Source: an uncultured Collinsella sp. (GTDB lineage: Bacteria > Actinomycetota > Coriobacteriia > Coriobacteriales > Coriobacteriaceae). Taken from it: DNA of 26,780 nucleotides. The translations under genes were made by a program, and so were the position numbers. Each line of letters begins with the position of its first letter. The stretch's first letter is position 1. The notes beneath the pieces were generated by a model. That model saw only the letters and a list, made by a program, of their open reading frames with translations. It had not been told where the DNA came from and made no database searches. The stretch spans positions 1 to 26,780 of the forward strand of contig USAX01000008.1 in assembly GCA_900552705.1 (NCBI GenBank). The letters run 5' to 3'. Of the stretch, positions 16,767 through 22,880 are shown piece by piece.

Positions 16767-17177
16767 TCAATCCTCGAGCTGTGCCCATTCGTGCGGATCG
16801 TAGACCTTTACGTGCTTGTTGGGCTTGCCGCTCCAGTACTCCTCGTCCATAAAGGGCAGATATGCCTGAACACCGGGGCAGATAAAGGGAATCCGCTGCT
16901 GTTGCAGTCGCTCGCGCTGGCGCTGCTCCAGGCGCGCCTCGGATATGACGGTCGGCATGCCGGACAGCTCGACGAGGCTTGCCTGGATTCGCTTAAGGTC
17001 GGGGAGTCCCGCGTGCCATGACATCCGCATGATCAAAAAGGATGCACGGCGGTATTTTGCCTGCATCACCGTGATGGCGGGGCGCAGGGTGGGATGGATT
17101 TTGTCCCGTTCGGGCCAAAGGTCAGCAGTGATCTCGAGGCCCAGGGTCTCCCATAGGTAATCAAGCTCTTCGTCCAT
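16767..17177 (-). CDS. Hypothetical protein, possibly related to proteins with a PFIxPxxQxYLP motif
   Basis: I do not firmly recognise this 136-residue protein. It starts MDEELDYLWETLGLEI and contains a basic central helix region (ITVMQAKYRRASFLIMRMSWH), a Gln/Arg-rich helix (RLEQRQRERLQQQRIP), and then PFICPGVQAYLPFM and a polar acidic end. The last motif recalls, from memory, a stretch in some Firmicutes proteins annotated as winged-helix regulators (PFIVPGNQLYLP). The pattern before it (Glu/Arg helix followed by RIPFI) fits as well, but no DNA-binding domain is evident. The start is the ATG at 17177 behind GAGG; a TTG seven codons earlier is possible. It is transcribed towards the ArsC-like gene and diverges from the tRNAs. 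Confidence 0.65.
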   Translation of the reverse strand: MDEELDYLWETLGLEITADLWPERDKIHPTLRPAITVMQAKYRRASFLIMRMSWHAGLPDLKRIQASLVELSGMPTVISEARLEQRQRERLQQQRIPFICPGVQAYLPFMDEEYWSGKPNKHVKVYDPHEWAQLED

Positions 17178-17246
17178 GGCGCCTCGATATCCGTGCAATG
17201 ATGACGGTTCGATTGTGCCATCAGCCGTGAGTGCTGCATTGTTGTA

Positions 17247-17263
17247 ATCTACCAGCGGTAGAT
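17247..17263. promoter_or_regulatory. 17-bp palindrome upstream of the minus-strand hypothetical gene
   Basis: ATCTACCAGCGGTAGAT is a perfect dyad (7-bp arms, AGC centre) about 70 bases upstream of the minus-strand start and 180 bases before the tRNAs. It is operator-like in form; the cognate regulator is unknown. Confidence 0.35.
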
Positions 17264-17369
17264 GCGGGATGTTTTACGGGCTTTGGCGCCGTACGTGTCG
17301 CTGGCGCTTCACAGGTCCTTCACGTGTCGGCCGTATTTGACTGAATTTCAAAAAAGTCAAAATTGGGGC

Positions 17370-17398
17370 TTGCGTCACGGCCGGACTTCCCGTATATT
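17370..17398 (+). promoter_or_regulatory. Promoter of the tRNA-Gln/tRNA-Glu pair
   Basis: TTGCGT (17370-17375), a 17-bp spacer and TATATT (17393-17398) fit a sigma-A promoter. Expected transcription start is near 17405, about 38 bases before tRNA-Gln. An A-rich stretch and a TTGACT/AGTCAA dyad (17338-17360) lie just upstream. Confidence 0.6.
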
Positions 17399-17442
17399 TC
17401 TTTCTTGCGCAAAGGCACAGCCGAGCGCAGCGATGCAGTCAT

Positions 17443-17516
17443 TGGGATGTCGTCTAATGGCAGGACAGCGGATTCTGGTTCCGTCAATGGGGGTTCGACT
17501 CCCTCCATCCCAGCCA
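17443..17516 (+). tRNA. tRNA-Gln (anticodon CTG)
   Basis: The cloverleaf is complete. The acceptor TGGGATG pairs with CATCCCA. The anticodon stem GCGGA/TCCGT holds loop TTCTGGT with anticodon CTG, and the T arm contains GGTTCGACTCC. The encoded 3' end is GCCA. It decodes CAG, which is the dominant Gln codon in this GC-rich window. Confidence 0.97.
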
Positions 17517-17533
17517 TTGCATTTGCTACATAT

Positions 17534-17610
17534 GGCCCGTTCGTCTAGCGGTTTAGGACGCCGCCCTCTCAAGGCGGAGATCACCAGTTCGAATCTGGTA
17601 CGGGCTACCA
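17534..17610 (+). tRNA. tRNA-Glu (anticodon CTC)
   Basis: Acceptor GGCCCGT pairs with ACGGGCT (one terminal G.T). The anticodon stem CCGCC/GGCGG holds loop CTCTCAA with anticodon CTC. The T arm has AGTTCGAATCT, and ACCA is encoded at the 3' end. It lies 17 bases after tRNA-Gln and is probably on the same transcript. Confidence 0.97.
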
Positions 17611-17620
17611 AAATTGAACG

Positions 17621-17648
17621 CCCGGGCCTCGTAAGAGACCCGGGTTTT
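17621..17648 (+). terminator. Terminator of the tRNA transcript
   Basis: CCCGGG (17621-17626) pairs with CCCGGG (17639-17644), with an inner CTC/GAG stem around GTAA, followed by TTTT. Confidence 0.8.
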
Positions 17649-17707
17649 GTGTATTGACCGATATTTAAGGCGCGCGTTGAGTCTGCCGCCCGGACCGAGG
17701 AGTTGTC

Positions 17708-18625
17708 ATGGACCTGCCTATCAGCTTGGAAGACATCACGTATGCCGAGAACTATCTGGCGCAGGGCGACCTGGCTACGGCGACGCCGCTGCTTGAGCGT
17801 CTGGTGGAGCTCGCCGAGGAGTATATCGACGCTGAGTGCAAGACGGAGGAGAAGCGCCAGTACTTTAGCTTCGACAGCAAGTTTGAGCGCCTGGCCTATC
17901 GCCGCGTGGAGAAGGATCCGCGCGAGCTGGTGCAGGTCGAGGTTCCCTTTGACCGCCTGTACTCCGACATGGCGTTTGCCTACATTCGCCAGCAGGATTA
18001 TGTGAGTGCTCGGAATGCCCTGATGCAGGCCGTGCGTTGGGATCCCATGAACTGCAACTATCGCTTGGACTTGGCCGAGCTGTTCCGCGCGCTCGAGGAC
18101 AAGCAGGAGTGGGCATCGCTCTCGTTCTCGGTGCTGGAGCGCGCGAGCGACGGTAAGTGCGCCGCACGTGCCTACACCAACTTGGGTCAGTACTTCTTGG
18201 AGCCCGAGACCGAGAACATTTCGGCAGCCGTGGGCTGCGCGCGTCTGGCGCTGCGCCTGGCGCCCAATGATGCGCATACGACGCGCCTGCTCAACAAGAT
18301 CCATACCACCTATCCGGATGCCGCGGACGAGAGTGACGACCATGTGATGGGTGAGCTCGCCCTGCAGGGCGTGCCGACCTCGCCTTCGGCCGAGATCGCC
18401 ATCTGCCTGATCATGTGCGCGACCGATGCTGCAAGCGACGGCGACAAGCAGGAGGCTACGCGTCTGACGGTCCGTGCCCGCGACCTGGTGGGCGAGGAGG
18501 CATGCGCGGCGATTATCAAGCTGGTGCGCGAGAGCGATGCCGAGCTTAATGCCGAGCGCAGGGCAAAGCGCGAGGCTGCGGGTTCAAACGCCGATGGCGC
18601 CAAGGAGGCCGGCGATGCCCAGTAA
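17708..18625 (+). CDS. TPR-like helical repeat protein, function unknown
   Basis: This 305-residue soluble protein is made of Ala/Leu-rich helix pairs of tetratricopeptide type. Clear helix pairs lie at about residues 10-40 (ITYAENYLAQGDLATATPLL), 85-115 (SDMAFAYIRQQDYVSARNAL), 116-145 and 155-185, ending in a charged tail (NAERRAKREAAGSNADGA). I recognise no catalytic motif. TPR proteins usually serve as scaffolds for protein partners. The ATG has GAGGAG 5 bases upstream. Its stop overlaps the smpB start by 11 bases, so the two genes are co-translated. This coupling suggests, but does not prove, a link to ribosome rescue or to general translation stress. Confidence 0.8.
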   Translation: MDLPISLEDITYAENYLAQGDLATATPLLERLVELAEEYIDAECKTEEKRQYFSFDSKFERLAYRRVEKDPRELVQVEVPFDRLYSDMAFAYIRQQDYVSARNALMQAVRWDPMNCNYRLDLAELFRALEDKQEWASLSFSVLERASDGKCAARAYTNLGQYFLEPETENISAAVGCARLALRLAPNDAHTTRLLNKIHTTYPDAADESDDHVMGELALQGVPTSPSAEIAICLIMCATDAASDGDKQEATRLTVRARDLVGEEACAAIIKLVRESDAELNAERRAKREAAGSNADGAKEAGDAQ

Positions 18626-19085
18626 GCGCGAGCGCAAGCTCATTTCCAAGAATCGCTCGGCACATCACGAGTACTTTATCGATGAGACGTTTGAGTGCGG
18701 TATTGAGCTGAGCGGTACCGAGGTCAAGTCGATTCGCGAGCGCGCGTGCCAGATTACCGATACCTTCGCACTGATTCGTGGTGGGGAGTGCTGGCTCGTC
18801 GGCCTGCATATCCACCCTTATAGCCATGGTGGCGTGTGGAATCGCGATCCCGACCGTCGGCGCCGTCTGCTGCTGCACCGCAAGGAGATCGACTTTCTTG
18901 ACGGCAAACTTCGCAACCGCGGCTATGCGCTGGTGCCGCTGGAGCTCTACTTTAATACCGACGGCCGCGTAAAGCTGCTGCTGGGCCTAGGCCGCGGCAA
19001 GAAGCTTTACGACAAGCGCGAGGATATGGCCAAGCGCGATGTCCAGCGCGAGATCGACCGCGCCCTCAAGGAGCGCAATCGCTAG
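18615..19085 (+). CDS. smpB: SsrA-binding protein SmpB
   Basis: SmpB binds tmRNA and carries it to stalled ribosomes for trans-translation. The 156-residue product shows the OB-fold features (HHEYFIDETFECGIELSGTEVKSIRE, here given in parts: ECGIELSGTEVKSIR, WLVGLHIHPYSHGG, RRRLLLHRKEIDFL). It ends in the basic C-terminal tail that acts as an anticodon mimic (LGRGKKLYDKREDMAKRD). The start is the ATG at 18615 with AAGGAGG 6 bases upstream, inside the end of the TPR gene; the frame is open further upstream but that part is not SmpB-like. I found no tmRNA gene (ssrA) in the 200 bases that follow. RNase R, its functional partner, is encoded earlier in the window. Confidence 0.96.
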   Translation: MPSKRERKLISKNRSAHHEYFIDETFECGIELSGTEVKSIRERACQITDTFALIRGGECWLVGLHIHPYSHGGVWNRDPDRRRRLLLHRKEIDFLDGKLRNRGYALVPLELYFNTDGRVKLLLGLGRGKKLYDKREDMAKRDVQREIDRALKERNR

Positions 19086-19102
19086 GCGTTCTGTATAAGT
19101 TA

Positions 19103-19159
19103 CGGTGGAATACGGACTGTTTTGCCTGTTTGAGGGGCTATTCAGTCCTTATTTCACCG
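19103..19159. repeat. 57-nt imperfect hairpin after smpB
   Basis: 17-nt arms (19103-19119 and 19143-19159) pair with one G.T and one mismatch around a 23-base loop; the arms begin CGGTGGAA and end TTTCACCG. No T tract follows either arm. It lies 18 bases after the smpB stop and could protect the 3' end or be a small repetitive element. It does not share sequence with the 57-bp units at 20176 and 22664. Confidence 0.55.
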
Positions 19160-19183
19160 CAACTGCGGGCGTCTCATCTTGCT

Positions 19184-19211
19184 TATACTGTTTTGACACA
19201 TATGTCTCAAA
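19184..19211 (+). promoter_or_regulatory. Candidate -10 element and 20-bp operator-like palindrome
   Basis: TATACT (19184-19189) is a good -10 hexamer, though no clear -35 is visible. Directly after it, TTTGACACATATGTCTCAAA (19192-19211) is a 20-bp dyad with a single mismatched pair (C:C). It would cover the transcription start, as a repressor site would. The regulator is unknown. Confidence 0.4.
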
Positions 19212-19242
19212 GGTGGTGTCCGTTGTGGGCGCCGCCTTTTTT
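19209..19242 (+). terminator. Terminator or attenuator before the flavin reductase gene
   Basis: AAAGGTGGTG (19209-19218) pairs with CGCCGCCTTT (19230-19239), including two T.G pairs, and the T run continues to 19242. If the promoter at 19184 is real, this hairpin lies in the leader of the next gene and would act as an attenuator; otherwise it ends smpB transcription. Confidence 0.6.
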
Positions 19243-19293
19243 GTGGGTACATACATCCATGAGGTTCCAACCCGGGTTAGGGGAGTGATTGTT

Positions 19294-19797
19294 ATGGACA
19301 AAACTGCGTTCTTTACCATGCCGAGCGGTCTGTACGTGGTGAGCGCCGCGGCAGACGGGCTGCGCGCCGGCTGCGTCATCAACACTGCGGTGCAGGTGAC
19401 GTCCATGCCGCCGCGCATTTCGGTTGCCGTGAACAAGGACAACGTCACCTCGGGCGTCATCGCTTCGGCCAAAGCGTTCGCGCTGACCGTGATCGATCAG
19501 ACCGCCGATATGCTCTACATCGGTAACTTTGGGTTCCGCACCAGCAGCGATTATGACAAGTTTGCCAAATACGAGACCCGCGAGACGGCTCTGGGCATGC
19601 CCTATGTGCCCGAGCACGCGGCGGCCCTGTTTAGCTGCCATTTGATCGACACTGTGGATGTTGGCACGCATCTACTGTTTATCGGCGAGGTCGAGGATGC
19701 CGAGCGCTTGAGTGACGAGACGCCGCTCACCTACGATTACTACCATAAGGTCCTGAAGGGCAAGACGCCTCCGAAGGCGTCCTCGTATCAAGGCTAG
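19294..19797 (+). CDS. Flavin reductase-like FMN-binding protein
   Basis: This 167-residue protein matches the flavin reductase domain family (FMN-binding split barrel), which reduces or carries FMN for partner redox proteins. Typical segments are FTMPSGLYVVSAAADGLRAG, the FMN-region INTAVQVTSMPPRISVAVN, and SHLIDTVDVGTH-like core (here FSCHLIDTVDVGTHLLFIGE). The ATG at 19294 follows GGGGAG; the frame is open back to 19105 but crosses a terminator-like hairpin and a dyad. The next gene encodes a rubredoxin. In some anaerobes the two are fused as high-molecular-weight rubredoxin, so the pair may form one electron-transfer unit for oxygen or peroxide defence; that link is inference. Confidence 0.87.
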   Translation: MDKTAFFTMPSGLYVVSAAADGLRAGCVINTAVQVTSMPPRISVAVNKDNVTSGVIASAKAFALTVIDQTADMLYIGNFGFRTSSDYDKFAKYETRETALGMPYVPEHAAALFSCHLIDTVDVGTHLLFIGEVEDAERLSDETPLTYDYYHKVLKGKTPPKASSYQG

Positions 19798-19814
19798 AAA
19801 TGTTTTAAAAATAC

Positions 19815-19842
19815 TTGCATTATATTATTGAGAATCTATACT
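19815..19842 (+). promoter_or_regulatory. Promoter candidate for the rubredoxin gene
   Basis: TTGCAT (19815-19820), a 16-bp spacer and TATACT (19837-19842) lie in a markedly AT-rich gap, 45 bases before the rubredoxin ATG. The rubredoxin may therefore be transcribed separately from the flavin reductase gene. Confidence 0.5.
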
Positions 19843-19886
19843 GATAAATGAAGTACATCACCAGTCGCGTTTGAGAGGAGAACATC

Positions 19887-20030
19887 ATGGCTGAGGAGAA
19901 GAAGACGTATAAGTTCGTGTGCGTCGTTTGCGGTTACGAGGTTGAGGTCGATACGCCCGAGCTGCCCGAGGATTATGTGTGCCCGGTGTGCGGCGTCGGT
20001 CCCGATCAGTTTGAGCTCGTCGAGGAGTAG
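19887..20030 (+). CDS. Short rubredoxin
   Basis: This 47-residue protein is an iron-sulfur-free Fe(Cys)4 electron carrier by family. Two Cys-x-x-Cys knuckles are present: Cys12/Cys15 (FVCVVCGYEV) and Cys32/Cys35 (YVCPVCGVGPDQFE). The second knuckle and the DQFE end are typical of rubredoxins. Only 16 residues separate Cys15 from Cys32, against about 29 in ordinary 52-54-residue rubredoxins, so the middle loop (usually YDPxxGDPxxGIxPGTxF) is missing; this spacing is closer to the rubredoxin domain of rubrerythrin. The ATG follows GAGAGGAG. A strong terminator lies 40 bases after the stop. Confidence 0.93.
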   Translation: MAEEKKTYKFVCVVCGYEVEVDTPELPEDYVCPVCGVGPDQFELVEE

Positions 20031-20070
20031 CTCGTCGGCACGCGGCTCACGGCAACATATAGCTCTGTCC

Positions 20071-20108
20071 AAGGGTCCCGGTCGGATATCCCGGCCGGGA
20101 CCCTTTTT
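20071..20108 (+). terminator. Terminator of the rubredoxin transcript
   Basis: AAGGGTCCCGGTCGG (20071-20085) pairs with CCGGCCGGGACCCTT (20090-20104 region), a stem of about 14-15 bp with one T.G, then TTTT. Confidence 0.9.
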
Positions 20109-20175
20109 CTCCGCCCCCAAGGGATCACGGTTGCTGTTGGCCGATCCTGTCTGTTGTGAGTCCGGCCGACCTTTT

Positions 20176-20392
20176 GTCTTAATCTGTAACGTCTAACGGC
20201 TCAAAACGGGTCTTCCTGTTACAGATCGAGACAAACCAAAACCGTCCGGCAGAAGGTCTCAATCTGTAACATCTAACGGTGAAAATTGGGTCCACTTGTT
20301 ACAGATTGAGACAAACGGAGCTGTCCCTCGGAATGATCTCGATCTGTAACATCTAGACATCAAAAGCGGCTCTAGATGTTACAGATCGAGAC
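20176..20392. repeat. Array A: three 57-bp palindromic units at 80-bp period
   Basis: Units lie at 20176-20232, 20256-20312 and 20336-20392, separated by two 23-bp spacers. Each has a left arm close to GTCTCGATCTGTAAC, a 27-base centre, and a right arm close to GTTACAGATCGAGAC. The centres vary but share AA at centre positions 14-15 and GG at 18-19. The spacers resemble each other (both begin AAAC and contain GTCC). In the third unit the stem extends through ATCTAGA/TCTAGAT to 22 bp. No coding sequence is present. The array sits between the rubredoxin terminator and the 3' end of mntH. The same structure recurs at 22664. I do not recognise the family. Confidence 0.95.
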
Positions 20393-20419
20393 GTTTGCCT
20401 AGATAGGTGCCCCGCCCCA

Positions 20420-21676
20420 TTACATCCCTGTCAACAACACGACATCGAGAATCGTCACGATGGCACCGATCCCTACGAGCAGCGCGTTGAGTGGACGCGA
20501 ATTGGCGTATTTGCCCATGACGCGGGGTGAACTGGTGAGCCGTATGAGCACAAAGACCGTAATCGGTAGCTGAAGCGACAGCAGTGCCTGACTCCAGATG
20601 AGACCTTCAAAAGGATTTGGGACGACCAGGCACGCCGTCACTGCGCCGACGAAACAGGCCGCCACCCCGATCGAGGAATGTCGGTCGTGGATATCGTATT
20701 CCTCGTCGAACATGCCCGCAGTGATGGTCCCCGCCGCCATGCCCGCTGTCACGCTGCTCGATAGTCCCGCGAACAGCAGCGCTACCGCAAAGATGGTCGA
20801 GCTCGCCGGGCCCAAGATGGGGGAGAGCGTGGCCGCTGCGACGGTGAGGTCGTCTACGACCATGCCGTGCGCAAAGAAGGTCGTTGCGGCCAGGATGACC
20901 ATGGCCGAGTTGATTGCCCAGCCCACGCCCATCGAAAAGAGCGTGTCGAAGAGCTCGTAGCGCAGACGTTCTTCGATAACCTGCTCGCCTTGGCCTTCGA
21001 AGTGCATGGATTGGATGACCTCGGAGTGCAGAAAAAGGTTGTGGGGCATAACGACCGCACCCAGGACGCTCACGATAATCGCGGCAGAGCCAGTGGGCAT
21101 ACTAGGCGTGATCCAGCTTGCGGCGGCTTGCGGCCAGTCGACCTTGACTAGTGCAAGCTCGGCCAAAAACGAGAGTCCTACCACGCCTACGAAGGCGATG
21201 ATCCAGCGTTCGGCTCGCTTGTAGGAGTTCGTCATGAGCATCGCCATCGATACTGCCGCCACGATGACGCAGCCCGCACGCACGGGCAGCCCAAAGAGCA
21301 TTTGAAGGGCAATCGCGCCGCCCAGGACTTCGGCCATGGCGGTGGCGATGGTCGCGAGATAGGCGCTGCCGAGCACCGCGCGTCCCACGATGCGGGGGAG
21401 AAAGCGGGTCGTGGCCTCGGCAAGGCAGGCGCCCGTGGCGATGCCCAAGTGCGCCGCGTTGTGCTGCAGCACGATGAGCATAATCGTGGACAGCGTGACG
21501 ATCCACAGCAGCGCGTAGCCAAACTGCGAGCCCGCGGCCATATTGGAGGCCCAGTTGCCCGGGTCGATAAAGCCGACGGTCACGAGCAGCCCGGGGCCGA
21601 TATGCCGCGCAATGTCTAGGCCTCCGTGACCGCCGGTGCGCCGGGAACCAAAGTGTTGTTTGAGATGGTTGAGCAT
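20420..21676 (-). CDS. mntH: Nramp-family divalent metal (Mn2+/Fe2+) transporter
   Basis: Nramp proteins import Mn2+ or Fe2+ using the proton gradient. The 418-residue protein has about eleven membrane segments. The metal-binding motifs are both intact: DPGN in TM1 (Asp38-Asn41; GFIDPGNWASNMAAG) and Ala207/Met210 in TM6 (GAVVMPHNLFLHS). The downstream helices also match the family (SSSVTAGMAAG). Met210 argues for a true transition-metal transporter, not a Mg- or Al-type relative. The ATG follows AGGAG 7 bases upstream on the minus strand. The gene lies 75 bases after gpmA on the same strand, perhaps co-transcribed. Array A begins 27 bases beyond its stop; no ordinary terminator is seen there. 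Confidence 0.94.
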   Translation of the reverse strand: MLNHLKQHFGSRRTGGHGGLDIARHIGPGLLVTVGFIDPGNWASNMAAGSQFGYALLWIVTLSTIMLIVLQHNAAHLGIATGACLAEATTRFLPRIVGRAVLGSAYLATIATAMAEVLGGAIALQMLFGLPVRAGCVIVAAVSMAMLMTNSYKRAERWIIAFVGVVGLSFLAELALVKVDWPQAAASWITPSMPTGSAAIIVSVLGAVVMPHNLFLHSEVIQSMHFEGQGEQVIEERLRYELFDTLFSMGVGWAINSAMVILAATTFFAHGMVVDDLTVAAATLSPILGPASSTIFAVALLFAGLSSSVTAGMAAGTITAGMFDEEYDIHDRHSSIGVAACFVGAVTACLVVPNPFEGLIWSQALLSLQLPITVFVLIRLTSSPRVMGKYANSRPLNALLVGIGAIVTILDVVLLTGM

Positions 21677-21700
21677 GGTGCGCTCCTGTGTATGGGCGGC

Positions 21701-21710
21701 GTGACGTCAC
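21701..21710. promoter_or_regulatory. GTGACGTCAC palindrome between gpmA and mntH
   Basis: A perfect 10-bp dyad lies 25-34 bases upstream of the mntH start, in the 75-base gap after gpmA. It could be a metal-responsive operator, but a 10-mer of this kind is also plausible by chance. Confidence 0.25.
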
Positions 21711-21751
21711 ATCTGGGCCGTGCGGCGCCACGCGTCGGTTTTGGGTTGGGG

Positions 21752-22525
21752 CTACTTGTGTGCTTTGCCCTGATTGGCCACGGCGTCGATCTTGGCGGCG
21801 ATGGTCGCCGGGTCGCCGATGTAGCGCTTGTCGAGGACATTGAAATCGGTATCGAAGGTGTAGACGAGCGGCACGCCGGTGGGGATGTTGACCTTGAGGA
21901 TCTCCTCGGGCGTGAGGTGTTCGAGCTTCATGACGAGTGAGCGCAGGGAGTTGCCGTGTGCGGCGATGAGTACGCGCTTGCCAGCGAGCATCTGGGGGCG
22001 AATCTCGTCTTCGAAATAGGGCCAGGCGCGGGCGATCGTGTCCTTGAGGCATTCGGTATAGGGCAGCTGATCAGGCGCGACATCACGGTATTGCTCCTGG
22101 GTGTGGGGATCGCGCGCGTCGTTCGGCTCGAGTGCCGGCGGGCAGATATCGAAGGAGCGGCGCCAGATGAGCACCTGCTCGTCGCCGTGCTCCGCCGCGG
22201 CATCGGCCTTGTTGAGACCCTGCAACGCTCCGTAGTGGCGCTCGTTGAGCTTCCAGGATTTGATGACGGGCAGCCACTCGCGATCCATTTGGCCGAGCAC
22301 GATGTTGAGGGTGTGGATCGCGCGCTTGAGGCGCGAAGTGTAGCAGACGTCAAAGTCGAAACCGGCTTCTTTGAGGGCTCGACCGCCTGCTGCGGCTTCT
22401 TCGCGGCCCGTGTCGGTGAGCTCAACATCGGTCCAGCCGGTGAACAGGTTGAGCTTGTTCCACTCGGACTCTCCGTGACGGATAAGGACGAGTTGCATCG
22501 TCTGCTGGTCTGCTTGGTGCGCCAT
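21752..22525 (-). CDS. gpmA: 2,3-bisphosphoglycerate-dependent phosphoglycerate mutase
   Basis: GpmA interconverts 3- and 2-phosphoglycerate in glycolysis and gluconeogenesis through a phosphohistidine. The 257-residue protein has LVLIRHGESEWN with catalytic His17, NLFTGWTDVELTDTG, SRLKRAIHT, KLNERHYGALQGLNK and a second catalytic His near residue 190 (AAHGNSLRSL). The usual start is close to MQLVLIRHGE (Met10), but AAGGAGG 5 bases before the ATG at 22525 favours the longer form. This cofactor-dependent enzyme needs no Mn2+, unlike GpmI; its position beside a manganese transporter is therefore not explained by a metal requirement of the enzyme itself. Confidence 0.96.
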   Translation of the reverse strand: MAHQADQQTMQLVLIRHGESEWNKLNLFTGWTDVELTDTGREEAAAGGRALKEAGFDFDVCYTSRLKRAIHTLNIVLGQMDREWLPVIKSWKLNERHYGALQGLNKADAAAEHGDEQVLIWRRSFDICPPALEPNDARDPHTQEQYRDVAPDQLPYTECLKDTIARAWPYFEDEIRPQMLAGKRVLIAAHGNSLRSLVMKLEHLTPEEILKVNIPTGVPLVYTFDTDFNVLDKRYIGDPATIAAKIDAVANQGKAHK

Positions 22526-22577
22526 AGGGGCCTCCTTGATCTGGCACGGTGTGCGTGCCGTTTGCTTGACGCCGCAA

Positions 22578-22606
22578 AGGATACCCGTTTTAAGCTTAAA
22601 AGTTAA
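22578..22606 (-). promoter_or_regulatory. Promoter candidate for gpmA(-mntH)
   Basis: Read on the minus strand, TTAACT (22606-22601), a 17-bp spacer and TATCCT (22583-22578) make a moderate sigma-A promoter. It is in an AT-rich stretch about 55 bases upstream of the gpmA start and 58 bases from array B. Confidence 0.4.
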
Positions 22607-22663
22607 CCAAGACTAACAAAATTGTTGTATTTGAATGGGATGGTGAAAGGGGGCTGCCGAAAT

Positions 22664-22880
22664 GTCTCGATCTGTAACAACTAGGGATGGAAATTGGGCC
22701 TAGGTGTTACAGATCGAGACAGGAAGAAATGGTCCTATGTAATCTCTCGATCTGTAACAGTTTGCCGCCAAAACCGGCCCTTCGTGTTACAGATCGAGAC
22801 ATTCGGAACTGTCTCTCGAAAACATCTCAATCTGTAACAGTTAGTCGTCGTAATTGGGCCTTCCTGTTACAGATTGAGAT
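22664..22880. repeat. Array B: three 57-bp palindromic units at 80-bp period
   Basis: Units lie at 22664-22720, 22744-22800 and 22824-22880 with 23-bp spacers, so the array has exactly the length (217 bp) and register of array A and the same orientation by its centre sequence (AAATTGGG or similar). Arms are GTCTCGATCTGTAAC/GTTACAGATCGAGAC, with coupled changes in the last unit (ATCTCAATC with GATTGAGAT). Both arrays are followed by GTTTG. The array lies in the divergent gap between gpmA and gltB and has no coding potential. Confidence 0.95.

Noticed and set aside
19086..19293. tmRNA gene (ssrA) next to smpB
   Set aside because: No tRNA-like end or tag-coding sequence is visible; the gap holds hairpins and promoter-like elements only.
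20176..22880. CRISPR arrays
   Set aside because: The units are regularly spaced, but each is a long dyad with a variable centre, the 23-bp spacers resemble one another, only three units occur per array, and no cas gene is in the window.
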